From Pseudomonas sp. URMO17WK12:I11 (GTDB lineage: Bacteria; Pseudomonadota; Gammaproteobacteria; Pseudomonadales; Pseudomonadaceae): a stretch of 64,000 nt of DNA. A program made the translations under genes and the position numbers. Of this stretch, positions 18,623-29,230 are shown one piece after another. The stretch spans positions 124,001 to 188,000 of the forward strand of contig NZ_VEDF01000002.1 of assembly GCF_007677725.1 (NCBI RefSeq). The letters run 5' to 3'. A model generated the notes under the pieces. The model was not told the origin of the DNA and did no database searches. It saw nothing but the letters and a program-made list of their open reading frames with translations. Every line of letters starts with the position of its first letter. The stretch's first letter is position 1.

Positions 18623-20574
18623 CAATGCACCTCCGCAGGTTCACGTTTGCTTGCGGGCGACTTGGCAGGCGCCGGCGCTTGCTCTTCGATCAGCACATCG
18701 GCGACCAATTCGGCGAGGTCCTTGATCTGTGGGCGCGGTTCGACCACACCTTCGAGCATGGCGGTGCATTGCGGGCAGCCCACGGCCACCAGCTCTGCCT
18801 CGGTCTCGCGAATGTCGTCCATGCGCATGTCAGGGATACGCTGCTTGCCAGGGATGTCGGTGATCGGTGCACCGCCGCCGCCGCCGCAGCAACGCGAACG
18901 GAAACCTGAGCGCTGCATCTCGCGTACTTCGATTCCCAGTGCCTTGAGCACCTCGCGCGGCGCTTCGTATTCACCGTTGTAACGGCCCAGGTAGCAAGGG
19001 TCGTGGTAGGTGACGCTGCCGCCCTTGTGCTGGCCCAGGTTGAGTTTCTTCGCCGCGATCAATTCGGCGATGTAGGTACTGTGGTGCTGTACCTGGTATT
19101 CACCGCCCAAGGCGCCGTATTCATTCTTCAGCACGTGGAAGCTGTGCGGATCGCAGGTGACGATGCGCTGGAAGCTGTACTTGGCCAAGGTCTGGATGTT
19201 GCGTTTGGCCAACTGCTGGAAGGTCGCCTCGTCGCCCAGGCGCCGCGCCACGTCACCGCTGTCGCGTTCTTCCAGGCCAAGCACGGCGAAGTCCACGCCC
19301 GAGGCTTTGAGCACTTTGACGAACGAGCGCAGGGTGCGCTGGTTGCGCATGTCGAATGCGCCGTCTCCAACCCAGAAGAGCACCTCGGTGGTGTTCACCT
19401 CAGACAGCAGTTTCAGGTTCAGGTCAGCCGCCCAGTTCATCCGCCCACCGGGGGCGAAGCCGCCTGGGTTGTCGGTGGCGATCAGGTTGTCCAGCACCTC
19501 GGCGCCTTTGTTTGGCGTGGCGCCTTTCTCGAGGGTCAGGTGGCGACGCATGTCGACGATGGCATCGACGTGCTCGATCATCATCGGGCACTCCTCGACG
19601 CAGGCGCGGCAGGTGGTGCACGACCACAGGGTTTCGGCATCGACCAGGCCGTTGACGATCGGCTGGTGCGGGTTGCCGCCATGCTCGCCAAGCGGCTTGC
19701 CGGGGTATGGGCTGCCGGCGAACTTAGCGTCGGTGCCACCCGCCAGGCCGATCACCATGTCCTGGATCAGTTTCTTCGGGTTCAGTGGCTGGCCGGCGGC
19801 GAAGGCTGGGCACATGGCCTCGCACTTACCGCACTGCACGCATGCGTCGAAGCCGAGCAGCTGGTTCCAGGTGAAATCGATCGGCTTCTCCACACCCAGC
19901 GGGGCGCGCGGGTCTTCGAGGTCCAGCGGTTTGAGGCCGGTGGAGCGACCGCCGCCGAAGCGCTCGGCGCGGCGGTGCCAGGCCAGGTGCAGGGCGCCGG
20001 CGAAGGCATGCTTCATTGGCCCGCCCCAGGTCATGCCGAAGAACAGCTCCGACACACCCCACAGCACGCCCAGGCCGAGAATGCCCACCATGACCCAGCC
20101 GCCGGTATTGGCCGGCAGGATTCCGGCCACCGGCAAGGTAGCGATGAAGAAGCTCGCCGCGAACACCAGCAAGCTCTTGGGCAGCCGCATCCACGGCCCC
20201 TTGGACAGGCGCGCAGGCGGGTTCAGGCGGCGTTTGAAGACGAAGATCGCGCCCGTGAACATGATCACCGTGGCCACCAGCAAGGCGTAGCCGAGGATCT
20301 TGCTCTGCAGGCCGAAGCCGTGCACCAGGATCGCCAGCGCGGCCGACAGTACGAAGCCACCGGCGGTGGCGACGTGGGTCCTGGACATGTACTTGTCGCG
20401 CTCGACCACGTGGTGCAGGTCCACCAGGTAGCGCCGCGGCATGGCCAGCAGGCCGCCGATCAGGTTGACCTTGGCAGGCCGGCCACGGCGCCACATGCGC
20501 ACCCGGCGCAGGGCGCCGAGCACCGCCAATCCGAGGGCAGCGAACAGCAGGATGGGTAGAAGGGTGTTCAACAT
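18622..20574 (-). CDS. dgcB: Dimethylglycine demethylase iron-sulfur subunit
   Basis: A 650-residue membrane-associated protein. The N-terminal third has about five or six hydrophobic segments. The middle holds two 4Fe-4S motifs, CVQCGKCEAMCP and CTTCRACVEECP, and the C-terminal half carries the cysteine-rich CCG-type regions of heterodisulfide-reductase-like proteins, including CCGGGGGAP. It moves electrons from DgcA to the respiratory chain. ATG at 20574 has GGGAG six bases upstream. Confidence 0.92.
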   Translation of the reverse strand: MLNTLLPILLFAALGLAVLGALRRVRMWRRGRPAKVNLIGGLLAMPRRYLVDLHHVVERDKYMSRTHVATAGGFVLSAALAILVHGFGLQSKILGYALLVATVIMFTGAIFVFKRRLNPPARLSKGPWMRLPKSLLVFAASFFIATLPVAGILPANTGGWVMVGILGLGVLWGVSELFFGMTWGGPMKHAFAGALHLAWHRRAERFGGGRSTGLKPLDLEDPRAPLGVEKPIDFTWNQLLGFDACVQCGKCEAMCPAFAAGQPLNPKKLIQDMVIGLAGGTDAKFAGSPYPGKPLGEHGGNPHQPIVNGLVDAETLWSCTTCRACVEECPMMIEHVDAIVDMRRHLTLEKGATPNKGAEVLDNLIATDNPGGFAPGGRMNWAADLNLKLLSEVNTTEVLFWVGDGAFDMRNQRTLRSFVKVLKASGVDFAVLGLEERDSGDVARRLGDEATFQQLAKRNIQTLAKYSFQRIVTCDPHSFHVLKNEYGALGGEYQVQHHSTYIAELIAAKKLNLGQHKGGSVTYHDPCYLGRYNGEYEAPREVLKALGIEVREMQRSGFRSRCCGGGGGAPITDIPGKQRIPDMRMDDIRETEAELVAVGCPQCTAMLEGVVEPRPQIKDLAELVADVLIEEQAPAPAKSPASKREPAEVH

Positions 20575-20626
20575 GGGAGGCTCCCACAACAGCTGGATTC
20601 TTGCGTCACCTCAATGGCGGCGCGGA

Positions 20627-20723
20627 CCCCTGTAGGAGCGAGCATCGCTCGCGATAGCGCCCGGTCGGACAACCCGGTTGCCAAAGCCGACGCCATCGCG
20701 AGCTCTGCTCGCGCCTACAGGGG
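20627..20723. repeat. REP-type inverted repeat between dgcA and dgcB
   Basis: Arms 20627-20655 (CCCCTGTAGGAGCGAGCATC...) and 20695-20723 are complementary over about 29 bases with a few mismatches, separated by 39 bases. The TGTAGGAGCG edge is shared with the tandem array at 52.5-53.8 kb. Its place inside the operon could lower or stabilise expression of distal genes. Confidence 0.8.
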
Positions 20724-20754
20724 GGCCAGTCCCGCCTCTACAGAGGCGGTGCGA

Positions 20755-22815
20755 TCAGAAGTCCTTGCACAGGCGCAAGGCGTCGTAGATCGCGGCATGC
20801 ACGTTGCGCTGGGCTACGCAGTCACCAATGCGGTACAGCAGGTAACCCTCGCCCGGTTGGCTGAGCATCGGCTGTGGCTTGATGGCGAACAGCGCCTCCA
20901 CGTCGATCTGGCCCTTGTTGCGCGAGCCGTCCTTCAGCGCGTAGTACAGCTGCTCGTCAGGACGCACGCCGTTCTCCACCACCACCTGGTCGACCACGCG
21001 TTCTTCCTTGGCGCCGGTGTACTCGTTCTCCAGTACCGCCACCAGCTTGTCACCCTCGCGATAGACCTTTTCCAGCATCATGTCGCCGGTCATGATCACT
21101 TCCTTGGGGTACATGCTGCGGTAGTAGGTCGGGAAGGTCGTACCGCCCATGGCCACGCCCGGCTTGATGTCGTCGGTGACGATCTCGACCTGGCTGCCCT
21201 TGTCGGCGATGAAGTCGGCCACCGACATACCGGTGAATTCGCAGATGGTGTCGTACACCAGCACGTTCTTGCCCGGCGCGACCTTGCCGTCGAGCACGTC
21301 CCAGCTGCTGACCACCAGCCCTTCGTCAGCGCCCCAGTGCTCGTTCTGCTCGAGGAACGAATGCCCGCCGACCGCCAGTACGATCACATCCGGACGCAGG
21401 TCCTGAATGGTCGGCACGTCAGCGGCAGTGCCCAGGCGCAGGTCGACCTTCAGACGCGCCAGCTCCAGCTGATACCAGCGGGTGATACCGGCGATCTGGT
21501 CGCGCTGCGGCGCCTTGGCGGCGATGGTGATCTGCCCGCCGATCTGGTCCTTTTTCTCGAACAGGGTCACGTCGTGGCCACGCTCGGCAGCGACCCGCGC
21601 CGCTTCCATGCCCGCCGGACCTGCACCTACCACCACCACCTTGCGCTTGACCCCAGTGGTCTTCTCGATGATGTGCGGCACGCCCATGTATTCCCGGGAG
21701 GTCGCAGCGTTCTGGATGCACAGCACATCCAGGCCCTGGTACTGGCGGTCGATGCAGTAGTTGGCACCGACGCACTGCTTGATCTGGTCGATCTGGCCCA
21801 TCTTGATCTTGGCGATCAGGTGCGGGTCGGCCATGTGCGCACGGGTCATGCCGACCATGTCCACGTAGCCGCCTTCCAGAATGCGCGTGGCCTGGTTCGG
21901 GTCCTTGATGTTCTGCGCGTGCAGCACCGGTACCTTGACCACTTCCTTGATGCCGGCCGCCAGGTGCAGGAATGGCTCCGGCGGGTAGCTCATGTTCGGG
22001 ATGACGTTGGCCAGGGTGTTGTGGGTGTCGCAGCCAGAGCCGACCACGCCGATGAAATCGAGCATGCCGGTGCCGTCGTAGTAGGCGGCGATCTGCTTCA
22101 TGTCCTCGTGGCTCAGGCCATCGGGGTGGAATTCGTCACCGCAGATGCGCATGCCTACGCAGAAATCGTCACCGACTTCGGCACGTACCGCCTTGAGCAC
22201 TTCCAGGCCGAACTTCATGCGCCCTTCGAAGCTGCCGCCCCATTCATCGGTACGCTTGTTGACCCGAGGGCTCCAGAACTGGTCGATCATGTGCTGGTGC
22301 ACCGCCGACAGCTCGACGCCATCCAGGCCGCCTTCCTTGGCCCGGCGCGCTGCTTGTGCGTAGTTGCCGATCACCCGCCAGATCTCTTCGACCTCGATGG
22401 TCTTGCAGGTGGCGCGGTGCACCGGTTCACGGATACCTGACGGCGACATCAGGGTCGGCCAGTTGAAGCCGTCCCAGCGCGAGCGACGACCCATGTGGGT
22501 AATCTGGATCATGATCTTGGCGCCATGCTTGTGCATGGCGTCAGCCAGGTTCTGGAAGTGCGGGATGATGCGGTCGGTCGAGAGGTTGACCGACGCCCAC
22601 CATTCCTGCGGGCTGTCGATAGCCACCACCGACGAGCCACCACAAATGGCCAGGCCGATACCGCCCTTGGCCTTCTCTTCGTAGTACTTCACGTAGCGGT
22701 CGGTGGTCATCCCGCCGTCAGTGGCGTAGACCTCGGCGTGCGCGGTGCTGAGCACGCGGTTGCGAATGGTCAGTTTGCCGATCTGGATCGGTTGGAACAT
22801 TGCTTCGAATGCCAT
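20755..22815 (-). CDS. dgcA: Dimethylglycine demethylase catalytic subunit
   Basis: A 686-residue protein related to trimethylamine dehydrogenase and old yellow enzyme. The N-terminal 360 residues form an FMN-binding TIM barrel (GKLTIRNRVLSTAHAE; SAVHQHMIDQFWSPRVNKRTDEWGG), followed by a cysteine-containing 4Fe-4S segment (CVGANYCIDRQYQG...CIQN) and a dinucleotide-binding domain with VVVGAGPAGMEAARVAAERG. It demethylates dimethylglycine to sarcosine. It lies 15 bp after the DUF5943 gene in the operon. Confidence 0.93.
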   Translation of the reverse strand: MAFEAMFQPIQIGKLTIRNRVLSTAHAEVYATDGGMTTDRYVKYYEEKAKGGIGLAICGGSSVVAIDSPQEWWASVNLSTDRIIPHFQNLADAMHKHGAKIMIQITHMGRRSRWDGFNWPTLMSPSGIREPVHRATCKTIEVEEIWRVIGNYAQAARRAKEGGLDGVELSAVHQHMIDQFWSPRVNKRTDEWGGSFEGRMKFGLEVLKAVRAEVGDDFCVGMRICGDEFHPDGLSHEDMKQIAAYYDGTGMLDFIGVVGSGCDTHNTLANVIPNMSYPPEPFLHLAAGIKEVVKVPVLHAQNIKDPNQATRILEGGYVDMVGMTRAHMADPHLIAKIKMGQIDQIKQCVGANYCIDRQYQGLDVLCIQNAATSREYMGVPHIIEKTTGVKRKVVVVGAGPAGMEAARVAAERGHDVTLFEKKDQIGGQITIAAKAPQRDQIAGITRWYQLELARLKVDLRLGTAADVPTIQDLRPDVIVLAVGGHSFLEQNEHWGADEGLVVSSWDVLDGKVAPGKNVLVYDTICEFTGMSVADFIADKGSQVEIVTDDIKPGVAMGGTTFPTYYRSMYPKEVIMTGDMMLEKVYREGDKLVAVLENEYTGAKEERVVDQVVVENGVRPDEQLYYALKDGSRNKGQIDVEALFAIKPQPMLSQPGEGYLLYRIGDCVAQRNVHAAIYDALRLCKDF

Positions 22816-22830
22816 GACGCTATCTCCGGC

Positions 22831-23361
22831 TTACAACGGCTTTGTAACGAACAGGCCATCTTCGTGGCCTTCTTCCGACCCGCCATATACCTGCTCGGCG
22901 ACGGTGCGAATCGAGCTGCCGCGGGCAGCGAGAATCTGGTCCATGGCGCCGGCGAACCAGCCGGTGAACATGTAGTCGACCTTGCGGCCACACTTGCCAT
23001 AGACGTAGACGAATGCAGAGTGCTTGAGCTTGACGCTGCAGGTGCCTTTATCCAGGTCGATGTCCTGGATCTCGAACAGGCCCCAGCCACGCTGGCTCAG
23101 GCGCTTCATGTAGTGCTCGAACACCGCCACGCCTTCCAGGCCATGGCATTCGGCTTCTTTTTCGCACCAGTGCCAGGCGGACTTGTAACCGGCCTTGTAG
23201 AGGATCTCGGCGTACTTGTCGGCGCCCAGGACTTCCTCGATGCCCATGTGGTTGTTGACGAAGAAATGCCGCGGCACGTACAGCATCGGCAAGGCATCGC
23301 TGGTCCAGACACCGGTCTCGCTGTCGACTTCGATTGGCAATTGCGGGGCGATCTTGGCCAT
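22831..23361 (-). CDS. DUF5943 family protein of the dimethylglycine operon
   Basis: A 176-residue cytosolic protein without signal peptide. It resembles the conserved protein found beside dgcA in other pseudomonads (DUF5943, related to the V4R/4-vinyl-reductase small-molecule-binding fold). Visible conserved-looking parts are YVPRHFFVNNHMG, WHWCEKEAE and YGKCGRKVDYMFTGWFAGAMDQI. It lies between the dipeptidase-like gene and dgcA in the same operon, so it may help in dimethylglycine use, but its biochemical role is unknown. Confidence 0.8.
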   Translation of the reverse strand: MAKIAPQLPIEVDSETGVWTSDALPMLYVPRHFFVNNHMGIEEVLGADKYAEILYKAGYKSAWHWCEKEAECHGLEGVAVFEHYMKRLSQRGWGLFEIQDIDLDKGTCSVKLKHSAFVYVYGKCGRKVDYMFTGWFAGAMDQILAARGSSIRTVAEQVYGGSEEGHEDGLFVTKPL

Positions 23362-23438
23362 GGAAACTCAACTCCAGAAAATTTTTGTTTGGATGCCCCT
23401 GCGTTGCTGGCAGGGGCCGGTCAGGCGTGGAGAGCGGC

Positions 23439-24416
<978 letters not shown>

Positions 24417-24702
24417 CAGGCTGTCCCCTTTTTATTCAGTTGGGCTTCGCCGAACCACGTGCCGGCGCTTTGGGGCCAGCATATGCCTGTGCCCGGTGAC
24501 GCCCCGATGCAAAAACGACAGGGGGTTTGCCGAAAGCGTCAAGGCGCGACATAGCGCCCTCTGGCCCGCCGTTCGGCAATGAGAGACGGTCTCGATAACG
24601 ACATGGCCGAGCGGTTCATGAACATTTCTGCAGATGGCTACCGCCGCGCGCGCGTCTGAGCGAGAATCCCTGCGATTCGTCAGCCTGATGAGGAGCAAAG
24701 GG
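24417..24702. promoter_or_regulatory. Divergent region upstream of the dgc operon and the LprI-like gene
   Basis: Holds the promoter of the dipeptidase-dgc operon on the minus strand and that of the LprI-like gene on the plus strand. ACGACA at 24515 and GCGTCA at 24536 are 21 bp apart, a spacing also seen near cbcX and caiX, but similarity is weak, so a GbdR site is only a suggestion. Confidence 0.35.
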
Positions 24703-25104
24703 ATGAAATCATTGGCGTGGCTGGTACTGCTGGCGGCCGTCTCCGGCGCCCAGGCCGGCGAAGAAGAAAGCACCCCATGCGACAACGTCGAGACCGACCA
24801 GCAGGCGTACGCGTGCGCGGCGTTCAACAAGCACACCGCCGAGCGCGAGCTGAAGGCGTCGTACGAGGACCTGCTGCAGCGTATCCGTGACCAGTATGCC
24901 GACGACAATGCCCAGGCCAGTGCCCTGACCGCGCGCATGAGTACTGCAGAGCAACTGTGGCGGCAGCTGCGCGATGCTGATTGCACGGTCGAGACGTACG
25001 CCGAAAAAGCCGGCAGCAACGCATTCCAGGCAGCATGGGATACCTGCGTGGCGCAGCACAGCGATGACCGTTCGGAATATCTGCAGTCCATCGGCCAGCA
25101 GTGA
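24703..25104 (+). CDS. LprI-like (DUF1311) periplasmic protein
   Basis: A 133-residue exported protein. It has a signal peptide (MKSLAWLVLLAAVSGAQAG, cleavage after AQA) and a mature domain with four cysteines and the pattern CDN...YACAAF..ADCTVETYA..WDTCVAQH typical of the lysozyme-inhibitor LprI/DUF1311 family. ATG at 24703 has AGGAG seven bases upstream; an upstream in-frame start would hide the signal peptide. Real function of most DUF1311 proteins is unknown. Confidence 0.85.
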   Translation: MKSLAWLVLLAAVSGAQAGEEESTPCDNVETDQQAYACAAFNKHTAERELKASYEDLLQRIRDQYADDNAQASALTARMSTAEQLWRQLRDADCTVETYAEKAGSNAFQAAWDTCVAQHSDDRSEYLQSIGQQ

Positions 25105-25171
25105 ACGGGCGTAGGACCTCGGGTAACGGCCGCAGCCATCAGGCCGACAGGCGGGTCGCTACCCGATAAGA

Positions 25172-25202
25172 ACGCGCGACCCAGCGCCTAGCTGGGCCGC
25201 GT
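25172..25202. terminator. Stem-loop between convergent genes
   Basis: ACGCGCGACCCAGC and GCTGGGCCGCGT form an imperfect GC-rich stem just beyond the stops of two convergent genes. No T-run is present, so termination is a guess from position. Confidence 0.35.
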
Positions 25203-25210
25203 GCAGTCTG

Positions 25211-28105
25211 TCAGTGACCTGCTTCAGCCTGGCTGGATTCCACCCGGTACACGATCTGGCCAATGTGTTCGATCCCACCTGCCGATTGCGACATACTCAA
25301 CCCCACAGGCAGCGCATGCTCCTGAAGCATGTCCGGCACGTCGAAGGGTCCTGCATAGCTGCCGCGGTAACTACGGTTGGCGGGCACGCCGTTTTTCTGA
25401 CCCAGCACACCGAAGACGCCACCCGAAGCGAAGCGCTTCACCTTCATCGAACCCGTGGTTAGCGTCGACCAGTCGACTGAACACGGGAAGTCCGACAGGT
25501 AATGAATGCCTGGTGGCACTACGATCGAGCACTTGGAATTCAGCTGGATCATGCCTGGACGGTCGTACAAGGTGACCTGCAACGCTTCTTCCTCACCCGG
25601 CCGCTGCGGGCTTGCAGCTATCGAGACGATGTCCTTGGTGATGGGGGAGCCACGGGCGAGCATCTCTGTACCGGCGGGAAGTTCCGGCGCCAAATTGAGG
25701 TAATCGATACGGAAACCGCCCGCCTGCCGACTGGTGAAGCAGCGCTCTCCGCTATGCCCTTGAATGCACACCGTCTGGCCTGGTGCGAGACCATTCACGT
25801 AAGCTGACGACGCGCGGTTTTGCCAGCCGTCACAAGGGCTCGCGCTCAATCGAGTCACGGCCACGCCCTGCGGTAACGGCAGCCTGCAACTGGCACCTGT
25901 CACGCGTTCACCCTCGAACAAGAGGATCTCTGGCGTGGTTGGCTTGAATTCTCGGGTGGAAATGCTGAGCAGGTTGTTGAGCAGCGCGCCTCCCTTGATT
26001 TCGACCCTGCGGCCTTGCGCCCCAGTAGTCCAGTTGCTCATACCCTGCAAATTATCAAGGTTGAACGTGCCATTGAACGGGCCGGACAAGCACCACTCCC
26101 GGTTATCAGCGCCCTGCAAGCACACACTGGTCGCTGAGCTGAAGGCCGCGATCTGAAGTGAAGCTGCCCTGTTCCGGAAACCAGCACAGGGGGTGCCTGA
26201 CAGGTCCAGGTAGTCCGCGTTGTAGGCATAAGCGAACGCACAGGTATTGCCTTGACGGTTGGGCTTGTCGTACACATTGATCCACATCGTCTTGTGCACG
26301 TTTGCGGTATTCGAAACAGAACTCAGGCCCTTGGTCAGCGCTCCTCCTTTGTGGTCATACCAAACGCCTTTGGGCAAGGTGGGCATACCGCTGAGCGTGC
26401 GCAGATGCACATCCCCCTCATAATCACCCCAATAGCACCGTTCCGACTCGGGCTGTATACCTTGCAAGCAAATGCTATCGCCTGGTTTGAAGCCCTCCAG
26501 CCTGGCCGAAGCGGCTTTGCTCTCGAACCCTGAGCAGCGCGTGTCGCGCAAGGACGTAAGAGGTGCACCGGCAGCTAACCTGAACTCGCAGGTATCACCC
26601 CACTCACTCTCTTGAGCGAACAAGACTACGTTGATCGACCGTACCTGCGGCGTGGCCGACATCGATACAGCATTGCTCAGCGACCCCACCGAAACGACCT
26701 GCATACCCGCGGGTACTTGTGGATTGCTTCCAGTCAGGTCTGCGCTGAATCGTCCACGAAAGGTTGTTGAGCTGAAGCAACGTTCTGTCAGCCCTGTGCC
26801 ATCCTGGAAGCACATCGTCTTGCCAGGCTGCATGTTGTAAATCAAGGCCGTGCGAATGTACGGGGAGTCGCAGTCAAGGCGCTTGAGGAGTTGGTACTCT
26901 TCGGCAACGTTACGCAGGCTGCAGATCTCGCTTCCATTCGCCGCAGTTGAAAATCGGATGGCCAGGCCCTGCGGGTTACCCGAACTGATCAGGTTGGTGA
27001 TCGACTTGGACGGCTGCGTTGATCGATCCTTGAGCACCGGCTGTACGGTGAGCTTCATGCTGTTCCAATCGAACAGGGTTTGCAGGTAGCTGTGAGCCTG
27101 CAAGCCTCCTGAGCGATACACCGGTACACCCACGATAGAACCCGCGTACCCCACCGAATCGTGGATATGCCCTGCAAACACTGCACTGACGCCATATTCG
27201 ATGAGCAGGTCTGCAAACTCAGTGATCCTGATATTGCGCTGCCACTCCCAGTCCTTGTGCAAGTTGACAATGATCACCTGATTACGGCGCCGTGCATCGG
27301 CCAAGGCCCCCGCGAACCATGCCATTGAGTCGGTGATCTTGAAATAGCGCTTAGGGTTGGGGTTTGGAAAGCCACCGGTGGACCACGAACGGGTATAGGT
27401 CGGTTCCAGGTTGAGCTGGATCAACTCGACCCGCCCTACCGCTACCGCGTAGGACAGCGAGCCTGTATGGGTACTTCCGTTGTACCGGTAATCGAAACCG
27501 GTCTTCGGCGAGATAGCCTGCACCCAGGTAATCTGGTCGCAGGTCGCATCCCGCGCACACCCATTGTTGCCGCAGTCATCCACGTTATTCGAATAATCAT
27601 GGTTGCCCAGACCTGGCAGCATCAGCGGGCCGCCCACACCACCGGCCAGTTGCTGACGAAACAGATTGCGCGTGTCCCGACGCTCATCGCCATGGCCGTA
27701 CTCGTTCATGTCGCCATTGATCACCAGCGGCACGTAGTAGTTCTTGCTCATCCGCTCTGCACGAATTGCCGACAGCGTCCTGGTCACCGCTGCTGCCCAG
27801 CCAGGCTTGTCGATTTCTTCCCTCAAAGGTTTGCGCTCGGCCATAAAGCGATAGGCTTGCGGATCGGACGCGAAGATCATCAGTTGCTGGTTACCTGGGT
27901 AGTTGGCGAGCTGGTTCCAGCCAGGCTTGATGAATTCGGAGAAGGTTTGCGAATCGGCGCCTTCACAACCCTCGGCGGCTCTGCTGCTTGCTGCTGGATC
28001 CGCAATAGGGGCCGGCGTCTGCTCCTCGGCGAAAGCGGCGCCGGTCAGCAGCATGTGTGCCAGTAAACAAAGGCGTGATGCGGTAACGAAGCCAGGCCAC
28101 CCCAT
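25211..28105 (-). CDS. Secreted metallophosphoesterase with five cysteine-rich C-terminal repeats
   Basis: A 964-residue exported protein. A signal peptide ends at AFA (residue 26). Residues 75-360 form a calcineurin-like phosphoesterase: SDPQ (81), NGD (130-132), GNHD (167-170), NLH (281-283) and GHIH (312-315). From about 385 to the end are five repeats of roughly 110-125 residues; the first four each carry a pattern C-x(17-19)-C ... MCFQ/CLQG ... RCF with a closing LPxG segment, and the fifth has lost its second cysteine pair. The repeats may be beta-sandwich binding modules. GGAG lies eight bases before ATG 28105. The substrate is unknown; a phosphatase or nuclease role outside the cytoplasm is inferred. 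Confidence 0.8.
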   Translation of the reverse strand: MGWPGFVTASRLCLLAHMLLTGAAFAEEQTPAPIADPAASSRAAEGCEGADSQTFSEFIKPGWNQLANYPGNQQLMIFASDPQAYRFMAERKPLREEIDKPGWAAAVTRTLSAIRAERMSKNYYVPLVINGDMNEYGHGDERRDTRNLFRQQLAGGVGGPLMLPGLGNHDYSNNVDDCGNNGCARDATCDQITWVQAISPKTGFDYRYNGSTHTGSLSYAVAVGRVELIQLNLEPTYTRSWSTGGFPNPNPKRYFKITDSMAWFAGALADARRRNQVIIVNLHKDWEWQRNIRITEFADLLIEYGVSAVFAGHIHDSVGYAGSIVGVPVYRSGGLQAHSYLQTLFDWNSMKLTVQPVLKDRSTQPSKSITNLISSGNPQGLAIRFSTAANGSEICSLRNVAEEYQLLKRLDCDSPYIRTALIYNMQPGKTMCFQDGTGLTERCFSSTTFRGRFSADLTGSNPQVPAGMQVVSVGSLSNAVSMSATPQVRSINVVLFAQESEWGDTCEFRLAAGAPLTSLRDTRCSGFESKAASARLEGFKPGDSICLQGIQPESERCYWGDYEGDVHLRTLSGMPTLPKGVWYDHKGGALTKGLSSVSNTANVHKTMWINVYDKPNRQGNTCAFAYAYNADYLDLSGTPCAGFRNRAASLQIAAFSSATSVCLQGADNREWCLSGPFNGTFNLDNLQGMSNWTTGAQGRRVEIKGGALLNNLLSISTREFKPTTPEILLFEGERVTGASCRLPLPQGVAVTRLSASPCDGWQNRASSAYVNGLAPGQTVCIQGHSGERCFTSRQAGGFRIDYLNLAPELPAGTEMLARGSPITKDIVSIAASPQRPGEEEALQVTLYDRPGMIQLNSKCSIVVPPGIHYLSDFPCSVDWSTLTTGSMKVKRFASGGVFGVLGQKNGVPANRSYRGSYAGPFDVPDMLQEHALPVGLSMSQSAGGIEHIGQIVYRVESSQAEAGH

Positions 28106-28235
28106 GATCGGTGCTCCAACTGGATGAGGACGGCACCACGTTAGAGCAGCCGAGAGGTGGCAGGAAACTGGCAGAAATATCAGGTCGGCGGCTTACGTTG
28201 TGCCGACATACTCATCGCTGGCCAAACGGCGATCT

Positions 28236-29180
28236 TCAAATGGCCCGGGCCAGCCTGTCTTCGCGCGGGCAGCGCTGGTAGCGCGCCCGATAACAGCGGG
28301 TAAAGTACGAAGCCGACTCGAACCCGCAGGCTACCGCCACTTCCAGTACGCTCATGTCGGTCTGGTGCAACAGCTGCCGCGCCTTGTCCAGCCGCAGGCG
28401 CAGATAGAATCCGCTGGGCGTGTCGTCCAAGTGCAAGCGGAACAAGCGCTCCAGCTGCCTGCGAGTCACTTGCACTGCATCGGCCAACACCTGGGTATTG
28501 AGCGGCTGCTCGATATTGCCCTGCATCTCGCCGATCACCTTTACCAGCTTCTTGTTGCTGATGCCGTAACGGCTGGCGATCTGCATGCGTTGGTGGTCCT
28601 GGCGCGGGCGGATGCGCCCGAGCACGAATTGCTCGGACACCTGCACCGCCAGCTCGCTGCCATGGGCCTGGGCGATCAGGTCGAGCATCAGGTCGATCGA
28701 TGCGGTGCCGCCTGCGCAGGTGATGCGACGGCGGTCGATCTCGAACAGTTCCTGGGTCACCTGCAGGCGTGGGTAGCGCTCCTTGAATGCCTCCAGCGCC
28801 TCCCAGTGCAACGTTGCACGGTAACCGTCGAGCAAGCCGGCCTCGGCCAGCACCACGGGGCCGGTGTCGATGCCGCCGAGGATCACGCCCTCATGCTCGA
28901 GCCGACGCAGCACCTGCTGCAGCCGAGGGCCATAACAGGCCAGCGGCTCGAAGCCGGCGACGATCAGCAGCACGCCGCCCGCTTCGCCCTCCCCCAGGGC
29001 GCCATCGGCATTGATCGACATGCCATTGCTGGCCTGCACTGCACCGCCATCCAGGCTCAGCACGCGCCATTGGTATGACGGCCCCTTGAAGCGGTTGGCC
29101 ACCCGCAGGGGTTCCACGGCACTGATGAAGCCCATCGCCGAGAACCCTGGCAACAGCAGGAAATGAATCAATTGCGGCAT
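28236..29180 (-). CDS. cdhR: GlxA/AraC-family regulator of carnitine catabolism
   Basis: A 314-residue transcription factor with an N-terminal DJ-1/PfpI-like ligand-binding domain (about 1-190) and a C-terminal AraC double helix-turn-helix (about 215-305; QVTRRQLERLFRLHL, SVLEVAVACGFESASYFTRCYRARY). It is divergent from caiX, as cdhR is from the carnitine genes in P. aeruginosa, where it activates them. It is a paralogue of GbdR at 42.7 kb. Confidence 0.9.
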   Translation of the reverse strand: MPQLIHFLLLPGFSAMGFISAVEPLRVANRFKGPSYQWRVLSLDGGAVQASNGMSINADGALGEGEAGGVLLIVAGFEPLACYGPRLQQVLRRLEHEGVILGGIDTGPVVLAEAGLLDGYRATLHWEALEAFKERYPRLQVTQELFEIDRRRITCAGGTASIDLMLDLIAQAHGSELAVQVSEQFVLGRIRPRQDHQRMQIASRYGISNKKLVKVIGEMQGNIEQPLNTQVLADAVQVTRRQLERLFRLHLDDTPSGFYLRLRLDKARQLLHQTDMSVLEVAVACGFESASYFTRCYRARYQRCPREDRLARAI

Positions 29181-29201
29181 TGCATGCTCCAGGCCGAAAG
29201 G

Positions 29202-29230
29202 TGGTCGCCTCCGTGCAAATCTTGGTCGCC
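29202..29230. promoter_or_regulatory. 21-bp-spaced direct repeat in the cdhR-caiX promoter
   Basis: TGGTCGCC occurs exactly at 29202-29209 and again at 29223-29230, two helical turns apart on one face of the DNA, the arrangement expected of an AraC-family binding site. It lies between divergent cdhR and caiX, so CdhR is the probable binder. Confidence 0.6.
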
